A stretch of DNA of 64,000 nucleotides from Acinetobacter sp. C26M (GCF_023702675.1 NZ_CP098478.1:1116001-1180000), one strand, 5' to 3'. Positions 18,691 to 27,504 are shown, numbered from the stretch's first letter. Numbers and translations: made by a program. The notes: generated by a model not told the origin, from the sequence alone.

Positions 18691-21510
18691 ATGTTGAATA
18701 ATATATTTCAAGCTCTAGAGAGTTTGGGGCTTACAGCACAGAAACGTGCCATTCATGCCCAGTTTTCAAATTCATCTTTGAATAGCCAAGTTTTCTTGCA
18801 ACGTATTGATGGTCTGCATCAACTGAATCATGGCATTGATCTACAGTTACTTTGCCTTTCAACCAGTGCGGTCATTCCTTTAAAAAGTTTTATTGGCAGT
18901 CAAGTCGCGATTGATATTGTGACCGATAAAGCTGAACTTACACGTATTACAGGCATTATTACTCAAGCTGATGTTGGTGCGAGTGATGGTTCACTGACGA
19001 TTTATCGACTTGCTGTACAAGATCCGACAGCATTATGGAAACATCGTCGTAACAGCCGTGTTTTTATGGCGAAATCAGTGGTTGATATCATCCAAACCAT
19101 ATTTCAAGAATGGCAGAGCAAAAGTCCATTATTTGCTGCCAGTTTAAGCTTGGATTTAACTGGCTTAAGCAAACAATATGATATCCGCCCATTTATCATG
19201 CAGAGTAATGAAACGGATTATGATTTTCTGACGCGTTTGCTGCGAAGTGAAGGGATTAACTGGCTGATTGATGAAGCACAACTTAAAGTGTCGAGTTCAA
19301 GTGAGAAAATTCAGCCACAGAAACTCCGATTAGTCGATGACAATAATCAATATAAAGCCTTAGACCGCCGTAACATTCGCTTTCATCGCAGTAGTGCCAC
19401 AGAAACACAGGACAGCATCACGGCATTTGTTGCACAACGCTCACTACAACCGAGTGCAGTGCATGTACAGCGTTGGCAAGCCGATGCCTTGGAGCAAGAA
19501 GAAGGCGCAGGCAGTGTTCAGAGTAAACATCAGCATAGTGATCAACATGATAGCCAACAGCTTGCCCTAGAACAGGCATGGCATTTTTCACCTGCATGGA
19601 TTCAAGATTTAAAGGGTGAAGATGGCACCACCAAAGCAGGTAATGCGCAAATTGAAAAACTGAATCAAACCTTAAGCCAATACTATGATTCACAGGCTAA
19701 ACAATTTGTTGCGACATCGACTGTTCGCGATACTCAAGTGGGCTATTGGTTTGAACTGAATGAACATCCTGAAATTGATCAGCATGATGGCGCAGACAAA
19801 GAGTTTCTGATTAGCTCAAAAATGTTCTATAACCAAAATAATCTACCTAAAGATTTAACGGATCAAGTCGCAGCTTTGCTTCAACAAAGCAATTGGCAAA
19901 GCAGTCCTTTTCCGCATGCGGTCTCTGATGAGCGTCAAGCCAATCAATTGACACTGCAACGACGTAATATTGGTCTAGTTCCTGAGTATAACCCGCTACA
20001 ACATCGACCTGCGACACATCCTCAACGTGCCAAAGTGGTGGGGCCAAGCGGTGACGAAATTTATGTGGATGAATGGGGACGGATTAAAGTTCGATTCCTA
20101 TTTACCCGAGCCGATGACCACAGTCATGATAGTGGGGCAGGTGCCAATGACAATGATACCGACTCTGCATGGGTGGATGTACTCACACCGTGGGCAGGTG
20201 AAGGTTACGGTGCACGATTCTTGCCGAGGATTGGTGAAATCGTCGTGATCAACTTCTTTGATGGCAATATTGACCGTCCTTATGTCGTCGGGCGAATCCA
20301 TGAAGCACATCGTAGTCCAACTAAATTCGATAATGCAGGTACGTTGCCAGATACCAAAAAACTGGCAGGGATCAAGTCCAAAGAATATCAAGGTGAAGGC
20401 TTTAACCAACTGCGTTTTGATGACACTACGGGTCAAATCAGTGCGCAACTGCAAAGTAGTCATGCCGCCAGCCAACTCAACTTGGGTAAACTGAGTCATC
20501 CGAAAGACAAGGCTGAAAGTGAAGATCGTGGAGAAGGCTTTGAACTACGTACTGACCAATGGGGAGCTGTGCGTGCAGGGCAAGGTTTATTGCTCAGTAC
20601 TCAGAAACAGGATCAGGCACAGGGTGAGCATCTGGATGCACAGCCAGCTAAACAGCAACTTGAAGGCAACCAGAACAATGCCAAAGCTTTAAGTGAAGTT
20701 GCCAAGAATCAACAAACGGATGAAATTGAGTCTTTAGAACAGTTAAAAGCGTTTGCAGATCAAATTCAGGACAAGATCGCCAAATTTGAAAAAGCTTTAT
20801 TGCTATTGAATTCACCTGCGGGGATTGGTCTGAGTACTAGTGAAGATATTCATCTTTCTGCGGATGGACAGATCAATCAGATTGCGGGCGATAGTATTAA
20901 TCTGAGTACGCAAAAGAATCTGGTTGCCCATGTTCAGAACAGGATCAGCCTGTTTGCTGCACAGAATGGGATTAAGCAGGTGGCTGCGAAAGGTAAGTAT
21001 GAAGTACATGCCCAGTCGGATGGAATGGATTTACTTGCCAAGCAAGGGATTCAAATTATTTCGACCGAAGACCGTATTGAAATTACCAGTCCTAAAGAAA
21101 TTGTATTTACCGCACAGAGTTCGCAACTCAAGCTGAATGGTTCAGGGATTTTTCCGACCACGGGTGGCAAGTTTGAGGTGAAAGCGGGCCAGTATTTGTT
21201 TATGGGTGGGGCGAAAGCAAATTCAGTGCTACCTCATTTACCTGTGATGAATTTAAAACCTGATGATTTAGTTTTGGAGTATTTACATAGTGATGGTTCA
21301 CCTGTTAAAGGTGCTGACTTTGAAGTCTTACTTTCAGATGGATCTATACGAAAAGGAAAATTAGATGCATTAGGTAAAGCTGTGGTGAGTGGTGTTCCCG
21401 CAGGCAAAGCCAAAATACAGTATGGGGAAGACCAAAGTAAGGATGAGTACCCATCTGCGGAAATAGATGATTGGTTTTTAGGTTCTGCTTCAGATAGTAG
21501 TAAAGAATAA
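18691..21510 (+). CDS. vgrG: Type VI secretion spike protein VgrG with C-terminal extension
   Basis: A 939-residue VgrG. The gp27-like part covers about residues 1-400 (MQSNETDYDFLTRLLRSEGI is characteristic), the gp5 OB-fold follows (DEWGRIKVRFLF, LPRIGEIVVINFFDGNIDRP), then a DUF2345-type beta-helix region (ADGQINQIAGDSINLSTQ). After about residue 850 an extra domain, LVLEYLHSDGSPVKGADFEVLLSDGS and GKAVVSGVPAGKA, has the look of a transthyretin-like fold, which in other VgrGs recruits the cargo effector. The effector gene starts 15 bp downstream, so it is probably the cargo. No other type VI structural genes are in the window; this is an orphan vgrG island. Confidence 0.93.
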   Translation: MLNNIFQALESLGLTAQKRAIHAQFSNSSLNSQVFLQRIDGLHQLNHGIDLQLLCLSTSAVIPLKSFIGSQVAIDIVTDKAELTRITGIITQADVGASDGSLTIYRLAVQDPTALWKHRRNSRVFMAKSVVDIIQTIFQEWQSKSPLFAASLSLDLTGLSKQYDIRPFIMQSNETDYDFLTRLLRSEGINWLIDEAQLKVSSSSEKIQPQKLRLVDDNNQYKALDRRNIRFHRSSATETQDSITAFVAQRSLQPSAVHVQRWQADALEQEEGAGSVQSKHQHSDQHDSQQLALEQAWHFSPAWIQDLKGEDGTTKAGNAQIEKLNQTLSQYYDSQAKQFVATSTVRDTQVGYWFELNEHPEIDQHDGADKEFLISSKMFYNQNNLPKDLTDQVAALLQQSNWQSSPFPHAVSDERQANQLTLQRRNIGLVPEYNPLQHRPATHPQRAKVVGPSGDEIYVDEWGRIKVRFLFTRADDHSHDSGAGANDNDTDSAWVDVLTPWAGEGYGARFLPRIGEIVVINFFDGNIDRPYVVGRIHEAHRSPTKFDNAGTLPDTKKLAGIKSKEYQGEGFNQLRFDDTTGQISAQLQSSHAASQLNLGKLSHPKDKAESEDRGEGFELRTDQWGAVRAGQGLLLSTQKQDQAQGEHLDAQPAKQQLEGNQNNAKALSEVAKNQQTDEIESLEQLKAFADQIQDKIAKFEKALLLLNSPAGIGLSTSEDIHLSADGQINQIAGDSINLSTQKNLVAHVQNRISLFAAQNGIKQVAAKGKYEVHAQSDGMDLLAKQGIQIISTEDRIEITSPKEIVFTAQSSQLKLNGSGIFPTTGGKFEVKAGQYLFMGGAKANSVLPHLPVMNLKPDDLVLEYLHSDGSPVKGADFEVLLSDGSIRKGKLDALGKAVVSGVPAGKAKIQYGEDQSKDEYPSAEIDDWFLGSASDSSKE

Positions 21511-21525
21511 AAATGAGAGAATAAG

Positions 21526-23043
21526 ATGTCAAACCCTCAAAATCAACAATTCTGGAATCAAATTGCGAAGCGTTCTACTGAAATTCAACAAGATTTTTGG
21601 TATGGTGCTGAAAAGTTAGCAAAATACTTGAACGATAATCCTGCTCAATATAGTCGCTACATGACATATGACACCAGTAAACCTGATCCTAAGTGGCCTT
21701 GGTGGAAAACAGCATTATTTTATATTGGACAGTCTCAATATAACCAGAGCGTGACAAGTTATAATAGTAGCCAAATTATTTTAGAAAAGAGTAGTTGGTT
21801 ATGGGGGATGTTACAGGGGGATTTTAATAAAAGTCCGTCGATGTCTCAATTAATAGTTGGTGGTTTAATCAGTTTAATTCCTGTTGTTGATCAGGTTTGT
21901 GATGTTCGTGATTTAATTGCTAATAGTATTACCTTATCTGATGAAAAAAGTAGAAACACAGAGAATTATATGGCACTTGCAATTACTTCTATTGGAGTGA
22001 TTCCAGAGGTAGGGTCTGCTATTAAGTCTGTTGTTCAGTTAAGGAAAGCAAAGGATTTCTCCAAAATAAAGTTATTTAAAACGATGGAGCACTATGAAGA
22101 GCTACTTAGTAAATTTAAGGTGAATTGTCCTTGGGGCAAAGCACCAGAGGCATGGTTAAGATCTAAGCCTTGGAAGGCGATGGCAACTCGGGCTTACAAT
22201 GCATTAAAAAATAATATCAATCGTATTTTGACAGTCATTAATGAGTGCTTAAAGAAATTTAATGGTGCTTTGAGAAATGCCTTGGTTCGATTCCAAGCAA
22301 CCCTGAATCACATTCTTAAAACGATTAAGCAGTATATTGATAAGCTATGTGATGAAGTAGAAAGGGCAATGGCAAGTATCTTACCTCAGCCACCGTTAGC
22401 AATGGCGGGTGTTGGAAATACTGGTAAGCATAACACTCCAACAGGACGTTATGAGGCGAATGTAGGCTCGGGTAAGAAAACGGAAGTTACTAATAAACAA
22501 AAGGCGACAGAACCAGAAAAGGATAAGGCTAAAAACGAGAAAGTTGCTGATGATCCATGTTTATTAAGACCGTATAAACCTGACACCTGTAAACCCCAAG
22601 GCAAGACTGGTCACCATGTTGTTCCCGATCGTTGCTTCAGATTGGGAGCTAGAACAGGAGATAATAGAAATCAGCTTCAGGGTGGATTATCTGAAGCTGA
22701 TGGTTTAGTTGTTTGTGTAGAAGGTGCTACACCTACTCCAACAAATGAACATGGCAGAATTCATGCTCAATATAGTATTTATGAAAAAGCTTTAAAGGGA
22801 ATACATATGCCTGAAGCAACGTCTCCTTTAGTTGAAGTAGAAATTGCTGGCGCTAAGGCTGTGGCCAAAGTACTTAAAAAGTGTAGCGCTGAGAAAATAG
22901 CCGTACAACTAAGAACTTACCATCAGTTAAAAAATCTTGGGGCAACCTATCGTGTACGAGTAGATGTTAGTGGTAAAACTGCACGCAGCTTACCTACTAA
23001 TGTTTTTGGTTCACGTACAAATAATAGAGATCGAGGATTCTAA
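21526..23043 (+). CDS. Putative type VI effector with GHH-signature HNH/Endo VII-type nuclease domain
   Basis: A 505-residue protein directly behind vgrG. The N-terminal half has no named domain that I recognise, except a pre-toxin-like hydrophobic stretch around residues 105-170 (LIPVVDQVCDVRDLI, IGVIPEVGSAIKSV). A basic helical region (about 210-290) and a Lys/Glu-rich linker (about 310-340) lead to the C-terminal toxin: TGHHVVPDRCF with His363-His364 and NEHGRIH with His409 and His413, the pattern of GHH/HHxxP nuclease toxins. DNA cleavage in the target cell is the inferred activity. There is no PAAR domain and no adaptor gene, so docking on the VgrG extension is likely. The next gene begins 1 nt after its stop and is the presumed cognate immunity gene. 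Confidence 0.78.
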   Translation: MSNPQNQQFWNQIAKRSTEIQQDFWYGAEKLAKYLNDNPAQYSRYMTYDTSKPDPKWPWWKTALFYIGQSQYNQSVTSYNSSQIILEKSSWLWGMLQGDFNKSPSMSQLIVGGLISLIPVVDQVCDVRDLIANSITLSDEKSRNTENYMALAITSIGVIPEVGSAIKSVVQLRKAKDFSKIKLFKTMEHYEELLSKFKVNCPWGKAPEAWLRSKPWKAMATRAYNALKNNINRILTVINECLKKFNGALRNALVRFQATLNHILKTIKQYIDKLCDEVERAMASILPQPPLAMAGVGNTGKHNTPTGRYEANVGSGKKTEVTNKQKATEPEKDKAKNEKVADDPCLLRPYKPDTCKPQGKTGHHVVPDRCFRLGARTGDNRNQLQGGLSEADGLVVCVEGATPTPTNEHGRIHAQYSIYEKALKGIHMPEATSPLVEVEIAGAKAVAKVLKKCSAEKIAVQLRTYHQLKNLGATYRVRVDVSGKTARSLPTNVFGSRTNNRDRGF

Positions 23044-23044
23044 A

Positions 23045-24196
23045 ATGGAAAAAACACCTGTTACATTCACTTCAGGTTGTGCCATCAGTAAAGATAACTT
23101 CTATATATCTGCTGCAATAGATGATTTGGATTCGTGGGATGCCTTTAGCCGAATATTTATTTATAGATATGAAAATGGAACAAACTGGTCTAGCCATGAT
23201 TTAGATGGATGGCAGGTTGTGTCAGTTGCTTATCAAATTATGATGAATGAGCGCTCACTTATATCTCTTGATAAAGATGGGAATGTTGAAATTTTTCAGC
23301 AAATAGAAGAAATATTTCAACAGATAAACCCTCTTAAAAAAGAACAATATATATATGGGCAATTTAATAAATTGCGTACAGTAAAACAGGAGCTTTATGC
23401 TTGTGGTGATGGTGGACAGGTATATTTAAATGCTGGGGACAGTTGGAGCAATATAGGATTTAATCTAGAAGAACAGCCTCTTGACGTAAAACAAGGAGAG
23501 ATTTTCTCTCTGGATAGTGAGTTTGCATTTGAGAGAAATTTATACGATATCAATGGCTTTGCTCATGATCATCTTTATGTTTGTGGAACAAAAGGAGACG
23601 ATGGCTTCATTGCTTTTTTCAATGGTAGTAATTGGATAGAAGTCAACCGAATCACACCATCCGCTCTGTATAGTATTACGTTATGCCCTGATGGGAAGAG
23701 TGTCTTAATTTCAGGCCAGTATGGTACCCTTTTGAAAGGAAATATAGACGATGGATTTAAAAATCTAAAAAATATAAGTATAAACTCGACTTTTTATAAT
23801 GTAGCTTTTTATCAAGAGGCTATATATATAGCTTCAGAGCAGGGACTATATATATATGCAGATTCTGAGTATTTCATCGTTCCTGAGCTAAGTGATATAC
23901 AAGGAGTCATCTCTGTTGAGGAGAAGGATGGAGTTCTTTGGGTACTGAGCTATAAGCAATTGATTCGATTTGATGGAAAAACATGGAATAGAATTAATCA
24001 TCCAGACAATGACGAAATACAATATAGCCAATTAAAATGTAGAGTTGGAGAAGTTTGTCCTAGATCAGGAGATTGGTGGAGTCCAGCAATTAATATGGAA
24101 AAACGTCATTTTGATCAAGGTGAAACAATGCCTGAAATTCCGAATAACTCTTGGGGTGAAACTATTTGGTATTTAGACATAGAGATAAATGATTGA
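23045..24196 (+). CDS. Putative cognate immunity protein, beta-propeller-like, with C-terminal CPxSG module
   Basis: A 383-residue cytoplasmic protein without signal peptide. The body has recurring blade-like segments (LYACGDGGQVYL, LYVCGTKGDDGFIAFFNG, VLISGQYGTLLKG, IYIASEQGLYIYAD, LWVLSYKQLIRFDG), suggesting a propeller. The last 50 residues form a separate module: GEVCPRSGDWW, KRHFDQGETMPEI, WGETIWYLD. The frame opens earlier inside the effector, but the ATG at 23045, 1 nt after the effector stop, gives the same beginning as two paralogues at 27505 and 28664. Adjacency to the effector makes it the likely immunity protein. Function is inferred from position, not from a recognised family. 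Confidence 0.72.
   Translation: MEKTPVTFTSGCAISKDNFYISAAIDDLDSWDAFSRIFIYRYENGTNWSSHDLDGWQVVSVAYQIMMNERSLISLDKDGNVEIFQQIEEIFQQINPLKKEQYIYGQFNKLRTVKQELYACGDGGQVYLNAGDSWSNIGFNLEEQPLDVKQGEIFSLDSEFAFERNLYDINGFAHDHLYVCGTKGDDGFIAFFNGSNWIEVNRITPSALYSITLCPDGKSVLISGQYGTLLKGNIDDGFKNLKNISINSTFYNVAFYQEAIYIASEQGLYIYADSEYFIVPELSDIQGVISVEEKDGVLWVLSYKQLIRFDGKTWNRINHPDNDEIQYSQLKCRVGEVCPRSGDWWSPAINMEKRHFDQGETMPEIPNNSWGETIWYLDIEIND
23750..24018 (+). repeat. Duplicated 3' segment of propeller-like immunity genes
   Basis: This segment and 29368-29635 differ at about 23 of 268 aligned bases by eye. The copies lie in two paralogous genes whose 5' parts are clearly more diverged, so the identity is patchy and recent. 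Confidence 0.75.
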
Positions 24197-24205
24197 ATCA
24201 TTTTA

Positions 24206-24310
24206 GAAAAACCATCCTGATTTGGATGGTTTTTTTAACTAAGTAATCTAAGAATATGGTGGAGAAACCAGTTCAATTAGTTAACAAATGAATACTCATA
24301 AGCATCTAAG
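24206..24310 (+). repeat. Direct repeat spanning terminator and toxin-tail start (with 26423-26526)
   Basis: From the terminator hairpin through AAGTAATCTAAGAATATGG and on to CTCATAAGC, the two copies are nearly identical over about 100 bp. They bracket the DUF1911-like gene pair and could mediate its loss or gain by homologous recombination. Confidence 0.75.
24207..24236 (+). terminator. Intrinsic terminator after immunity gene
   Basis: ACCATCC (24211-24217) pairs with GGATGGT (24224-24230) across a 6-nt loop and is followed by TTTTTT. A degenerate copy of the same terminator follows the pseudogene at 26.4 kb, showing the two 3' ends share ancestry. Confidence 0.8.
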
Positions 24311-24400
24311 TAAAAGGAATATAGACATACTGCCATAGCAAAAGAGGCAGACAATAAGGCAAAAGTTTTTGACAAATCACGCGATAAAAGAATTAGATAA
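24252..24400 (+). pseudogene. Stranded 3' tail of a lost toxin gene (copy 1, degenerate)
   Basis: The bases after the terminator encode EYGGETSSIS then a stop where copy 2 (26470) has a serine codon; Q-MNTHKHL follows, and after a frame change IAKEADNKAKVFDKSRDKRIR ends at a TAA at 24398-24400. This is the same tail as copy 2 in layout and ends 11 nt before the ATG of the next immunity gene. It reads as the disabled C-terminus of a former toxin whose immunity gene is still present. About 100 bp from the terminator onward are shared with copy 2 as a direct repeat. Confidence 0.6.
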
Positions 24401-24411
24401 AGGTACTTTTT

Positions 24412-25386
24412 ATGAGTTTTTTGACTGAAAGAAGACAACAGTTTTTGACGGAAGCAAACTTTCATGGCACTAGGGATTTAACTTTGCGTGTAATGCAAAG
24501 GCAAAAAGATAATTTGAGTAAATCAGAAGGTGCTGATGTTGGATGGCATTTATCAATGTGGTTTGGTATAGCTGAAGGGACATTTAATAATTTTATATTG
24601 TCATATACCGCAGGTGAGTCTATTGAAAGTTTACGTTATGCATTAGAAAATGTAGTTGTTGCTTATGAAAATTATTTAAAGGCATTATTACAAAATAGCG
24701 GTGATCAAAATGAAATGGCATTTCCAATAAGATCTTTTGATGGGTATTGTCCTTATTTATGGCTAATAAGCTTATGTTATTTATTGCATCGACAGGATTT
24801 ATTACCAAGAGTTGCTCGTTTAGTTGATGGTGAGGATGAGGAAAATGCAGGTATTGATTTCAATATAGAAGAGCTTCTTAATTACTCTAAAGAGTTAGAG
24901 CGGTATGAAACTGATGATTGTGTTTCTGGATGTTACGGTCTTTTTGCTGATGCATTAAGTGAACCTAATAAAGTACAAGCATTAAACTTATTAAATGGTT
25001 TTCTAAAAAAATGGTATAAGGATTTATCAGCAGCTTCTTGGCATGATAGTCATTTAAGTGATGACGGATATTTTGGGTATTGGGCTTTCGAAGCGGGTGC
25101 AGCAGTCTACTTATTAGAAATTGAAGACGATAGCAGTCTTCATCAATATTTATATTATCCGAAAGATTTAGTTCAATTTGCGAAGACTTTTGTACCATTA
25201 GCAAATGATATAAGCAATAAGCAAGGAAATCAGCTTAGATGTGAAGCTGGTGAAAATTGCCCAAAAACAGGCGACTGGTATAGTCCCGCTAATAATATGG
25301 AAAAGCGTCATTTTAAGCAAGGCGAAACGATGCCTGAGATTAAAAACAATCCATGGGGATTGACGATTTGGTATTTAGTGGAATAA
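24412..25386 (+). CDS. DUF1910/DUF1911-like (PoNi-type) immunity protein with C-terminal CPxSG module
   Basis: A 324-residue mostly helical protein. The segment LSDDGYFGYWAFEAGAAVYLLEIED followed by SLHQYLYYPKDLVQFAK fits the DUF1911 family, whose members protect against PoNe-type DNase toxins. The last 50 residues switch to the shared module: GENCPKTGDWY, KRHFKQGETMPEI, WGLTIWYLVE. No intact partner toxin is present; only the toxin-tail remnant 11 nt upstream. It is therefore an orphan immunity gene. Base composition is markedly AT-rich compared with the flanking efflux and iron genes. Confidence 0.75.
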   Translation: MSFLTERRQQFLTEANFHGTRDLTLRVMQRQKDNLSKSEGADVGWHLSMWFGIAEGTFNNFILSYTAGESIESLRYALENVVVAYENYLKALLQNSGDQNEMAFPIRSFDGYCPYLWLISLCYLLHRQDLLPRVARLVDGEDEENAGIDFNIEELLNYSKELERYETDDCVSGCYGLFADALSEPNKVQALNLLNGFLKKWYKDLSAASWHDSHLSDDGYFGYWAFEAGAAVYLLEIEDDSSLHQYLYYPKDLVQFAKTFVPLANDISNKQGNQLRCEAGENCPKTGDWYSPANNMEKRHFKQGETMPEIKNNPWGLTIWYLVE

Positions 25387-25425
25387 GAATAGTGCCCTAT
25401 GGGGCATTATTTGTTTGGAATAAAT

Positions 25426-26410
25426 ATGGATTTTGAAAATAAGAAAAGACAGCTTTTTATAACAGAGAGATATTTTATAAAATCGAAGGAATATCATGAG
25501 GAAGGAATTCCTTTATATCTAGAAAGTGATGCATATGAAGATGATGAATATAATTGTGGTGAGGCATCTAGATGGCAATCGATTACACTGACATATTGGG
25601 ATCTGCTTCTTCTAGGATATACATCTGGAGAACCTATAGAAGAGCTTTTTCCTTTATTTGAAAATATAATAGTTGGTTACACAAAACAGTCAGAAGCATT
25701 AGCAGTTTTTAAAGGAACCGTAAAGCCATCAGTTATTAATGGTGAAGGTGGTTTTATTGCATTATCAATGATCAGTTTGGCTGTTTTACTTAATCAGAAA
25801 AAATGCTGCCAACTATAAAAGAGTTAATCAATGGGGAAAATGAAGGTCAAACAGGAGAGGATGAGGTAATAAATAAATTTTTCAAAATTTTAGATCCTAA
25901 GCATCCAAATACAAATAATGATGGAGTTTATAGTTATGATTACTCTCCTTTATGTGATGTGATAGATAATGTTTTAGATAAAGATGATAAAGCTCATGCT
26001 CTTGAAGTGCTAGATAGTTATTTGTCAGATTGGTATGGGATTCATAAAAATACTCTTTGGTATAATAGTCACTTAGACTTCGATAATGGTTTTTCATATG
26101 TCGGGTATTGGGCATTTGAGGCTGCTTTTTTAGTATATATGCTTGACTTGGATGATACTTCTTTGCATAAATATTTATATTATCCAAAAGATATAGTGCA
26201 ATGGGTTAGAAGTAATAAGAAAGAAAATGATATTGAATTAAATTTTGAAAAAATTAAAGTGTTAGCTGGTGATGTAAGTCCAAAGTCTGGCTATTGGTAT
26301 AACATAGTAAAAGAAAAATCACGCCAATATTTTAATCAGGGAGAGATCTTACCAAAAATTAAAGATCAGGACTGGGGGAAGTATATTGGTATTGGGATGG
26401 TGAAAATTAA
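25426..26410 (+). pseudogene. Frameshifted DUF1910/DUF1911-like immunity gene
   Basis: A homologue of the preceding gene broken by two single-base deletions. The first part (ATG 25426 to TAA 25818) runs to NQKK and then shifts at a six-A tract (25798-25803); one extra A would restore QKKMLPTIKELINGE, matching LLPRVARLVDGE of the intact sister. The second part (from 25803) contains VGYWAFEAAFLVYMLDLDD and the module SPKSGYWY / RQYFNQGEILPKI. A second shift lies at the five-G run 26374-26378: with one base restored the end would read DWGEVYWYWDGEN and stop at 26410, rather than running on to 26423. The usual Cys of the CPxSG motif is Ser here. An alternative is that the A tract allows phase variation. 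Confidence 0.8.
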
Positions 26411-26423
26411 TTTAATCATTTGA

Positions 26424-26455
26424 AAAAACCATCCTCGTTTGGATGATTTTTTTTA
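26424..26455 (+). terminator. Degenerate copy of the immunity-gene terminator
   Basis: ACCATCC (26428-26434) faces GGATGAT (26441-26447) with one mismatch and is followed by eight T residues counting the last of the stem. It is the counterpart of the terminator at 24207 and heads the second copy of the roughly 100-bp direct repeat. Confidence 0.6.
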
Positions 26456-26469
26456 ATTAAGTAATCTAA

Positions 26470-26613
26470 GAATATGGTGGAGGAACCAGTTCAATTGGAT
26501 CGCAAATGAATGCTCATAAGCGTCTAGCAAGCATGGATGCTGCTGCGGCACAAGCTAAAGCCAAAGGAATGGGTAAAGATGCTATGGATGTTGAATTAAA
26601 GCGTTGTAAATAA
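26470..26613 (+). pseudogene. Stranded 3' tail of a lost toxin gene (copy 2)
   Basis: An open stretch of 47 codons, cut off at its 5' side by an in-frame TAA, encodes EYGGGTSSIGSQMNAHKRLA and continues with SMDAAAAQAKAKG and MDVELKRCK to a stop at 26613. It has no start codon or ribosome site of its own at the beginning and ends 14 nt before the next immunity ATG, the spacing expected between a toxin and its immunity gene. It is best read as the C-terminus of a toxin removed by recombination. Confidence 0.65.
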
Positions 26614-26627
26614 GAGAGCTTAATAAT

Positions 26628-27479
26628 ATGTTACACCCTGATTATGAAAAAGATTTTAGAGAGATGTTTGGTGAGCCAATTGATAAAGTTGAGGTAACAG
26701 ATGAGCTTATAAAAAAATATCGTGGCAAACTACCTGAAAGTATCTTGGAGCAGTGGCGAGTTATTGGTTTTGCTGGGTATTTAAATGGATTGTACTGGAT
26801 TACAAATCCTGATGATTATGAAGAAGTCATTTATGATTGGTTGGAAGATACACCTTTAGTCGATGATGATGTTTATTATGTATTGGCACGCTCAGCTTTT
26901 GGTGAATTATTACTCTGGGGCGAAAATAATTTTTATAGATATTATATAAAGCCGATGGAAGGTATTTTACATGATACCGAGGAAAAAACGGAAACCGCAG
27001 AATTCTATGGGGACCTATTTTTTTTCTATTCAGATAAAGACTCATTAGATCATATTGATAAAAATGGGAAAAAGTTATTTAATCGTGCGGTGAAAAAACT
27101 TGGTGTTTTAAAAGCAGATGAAATGTATGCTTTTGAGCCTGCACTTGCTTTAGGTGGTGAAGAGTCCTTAAGCCATTTGGCAAAAGTTAATTTACCAGTC
27201 CACATGAAATTATTAAAGCAGGTAACGCCACTTCATTTAAGAGATTTTGGAGATCTATCTACTGCACTCTATGGTGTTTCATACAATGTTGACGAATTAG
27301 TAAGTCAAGATTTTATAAAACAGGAATCGGTAAAAGCAGGGGAAATTTGTCCAAAATCAGGATATTGGTTTACTGTATCTCAGGAAAATTCTCGCCGATA
27401 CTTTAAACAAGGAGATGTGTTGCCTGAAATTAAAAATCAGGATTGGGGCGAAGTATATTGGCAGTTTGATTGTGAGTAA
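26628..27479 (+). CDS. GAD-like/DUF1851-type (Tdi1-like) immunity protein with C-terminal CPxSG module
   Basis: A 283-residue protein. The N-terminal part (YRGKLPESILEQWRVIGFAG, LYWITNPDDYEEVIYDWLE) and the central FGELLLWGENNFYRY region fit the GAD-like plus DUF1851 arrangement of Tdi1, the antidote of the Tde1 DNase. From about residue 234 the shared module appears: AGEICPKSGYWF, RRYFKQGDVLPEI, DWGEVYWQFD. The ATG follows AGAGAG and sits 14 nt after a toxin-tail remnant. It is orphaned: the toxin it once accompanied is gone. Confidence 0.74.
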   Translation: MLHPDYEKDFREMFGEPIDKVEVTDELIKKYRGKLPESILEQWRVIGFAGYLNGLYWITNPDDYEEVIYDWLEDTPLVDDDVYYVLARSAFGELLLWGENNFYRYYIKPMEGILHDTEEKTETAEFYGDLFFFYSDKDSLDHIDKNGKKLFNRAVKKLGVLKADEMYAFEPALALGGEESLSHLAKVNLPVHMKLLKQVTPLHLRDFGDLSTALYGVSYNVDELVSQDFIKQESVKAGEICPKSGYWFTVSQENSRRYFKQGDVLPEIKNQDWGEVYWQFDCE

Positions 27480-27504
27480 TGATCATAATTAATAGATAAA
27501 ATAC

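Noticed and set aside
20098-20499. Minus-strand open frame of 133 codons inside vgrG
   Set aside because: Fully antisense to the well-supported VgrG frame, without ribosome site or recognisable motif.
24369-24398. TTGACA-N18-TTAGAT promoter-like pair before the DUF1911-type gene
   Set aside because: The start of transcription would fall about 7 nt before the ATG and exclude the ribosome site; the bases are also explained as the remnant toxin tail.
26500-26613. Reading the second toxin tail as a small stand-alone gene from its internal ATG
   Set aside because: No ribosome site before that ATG, open frame continues upstream to the repeat border, and a decayed homologous tail sits in the same position before another immunity gene.
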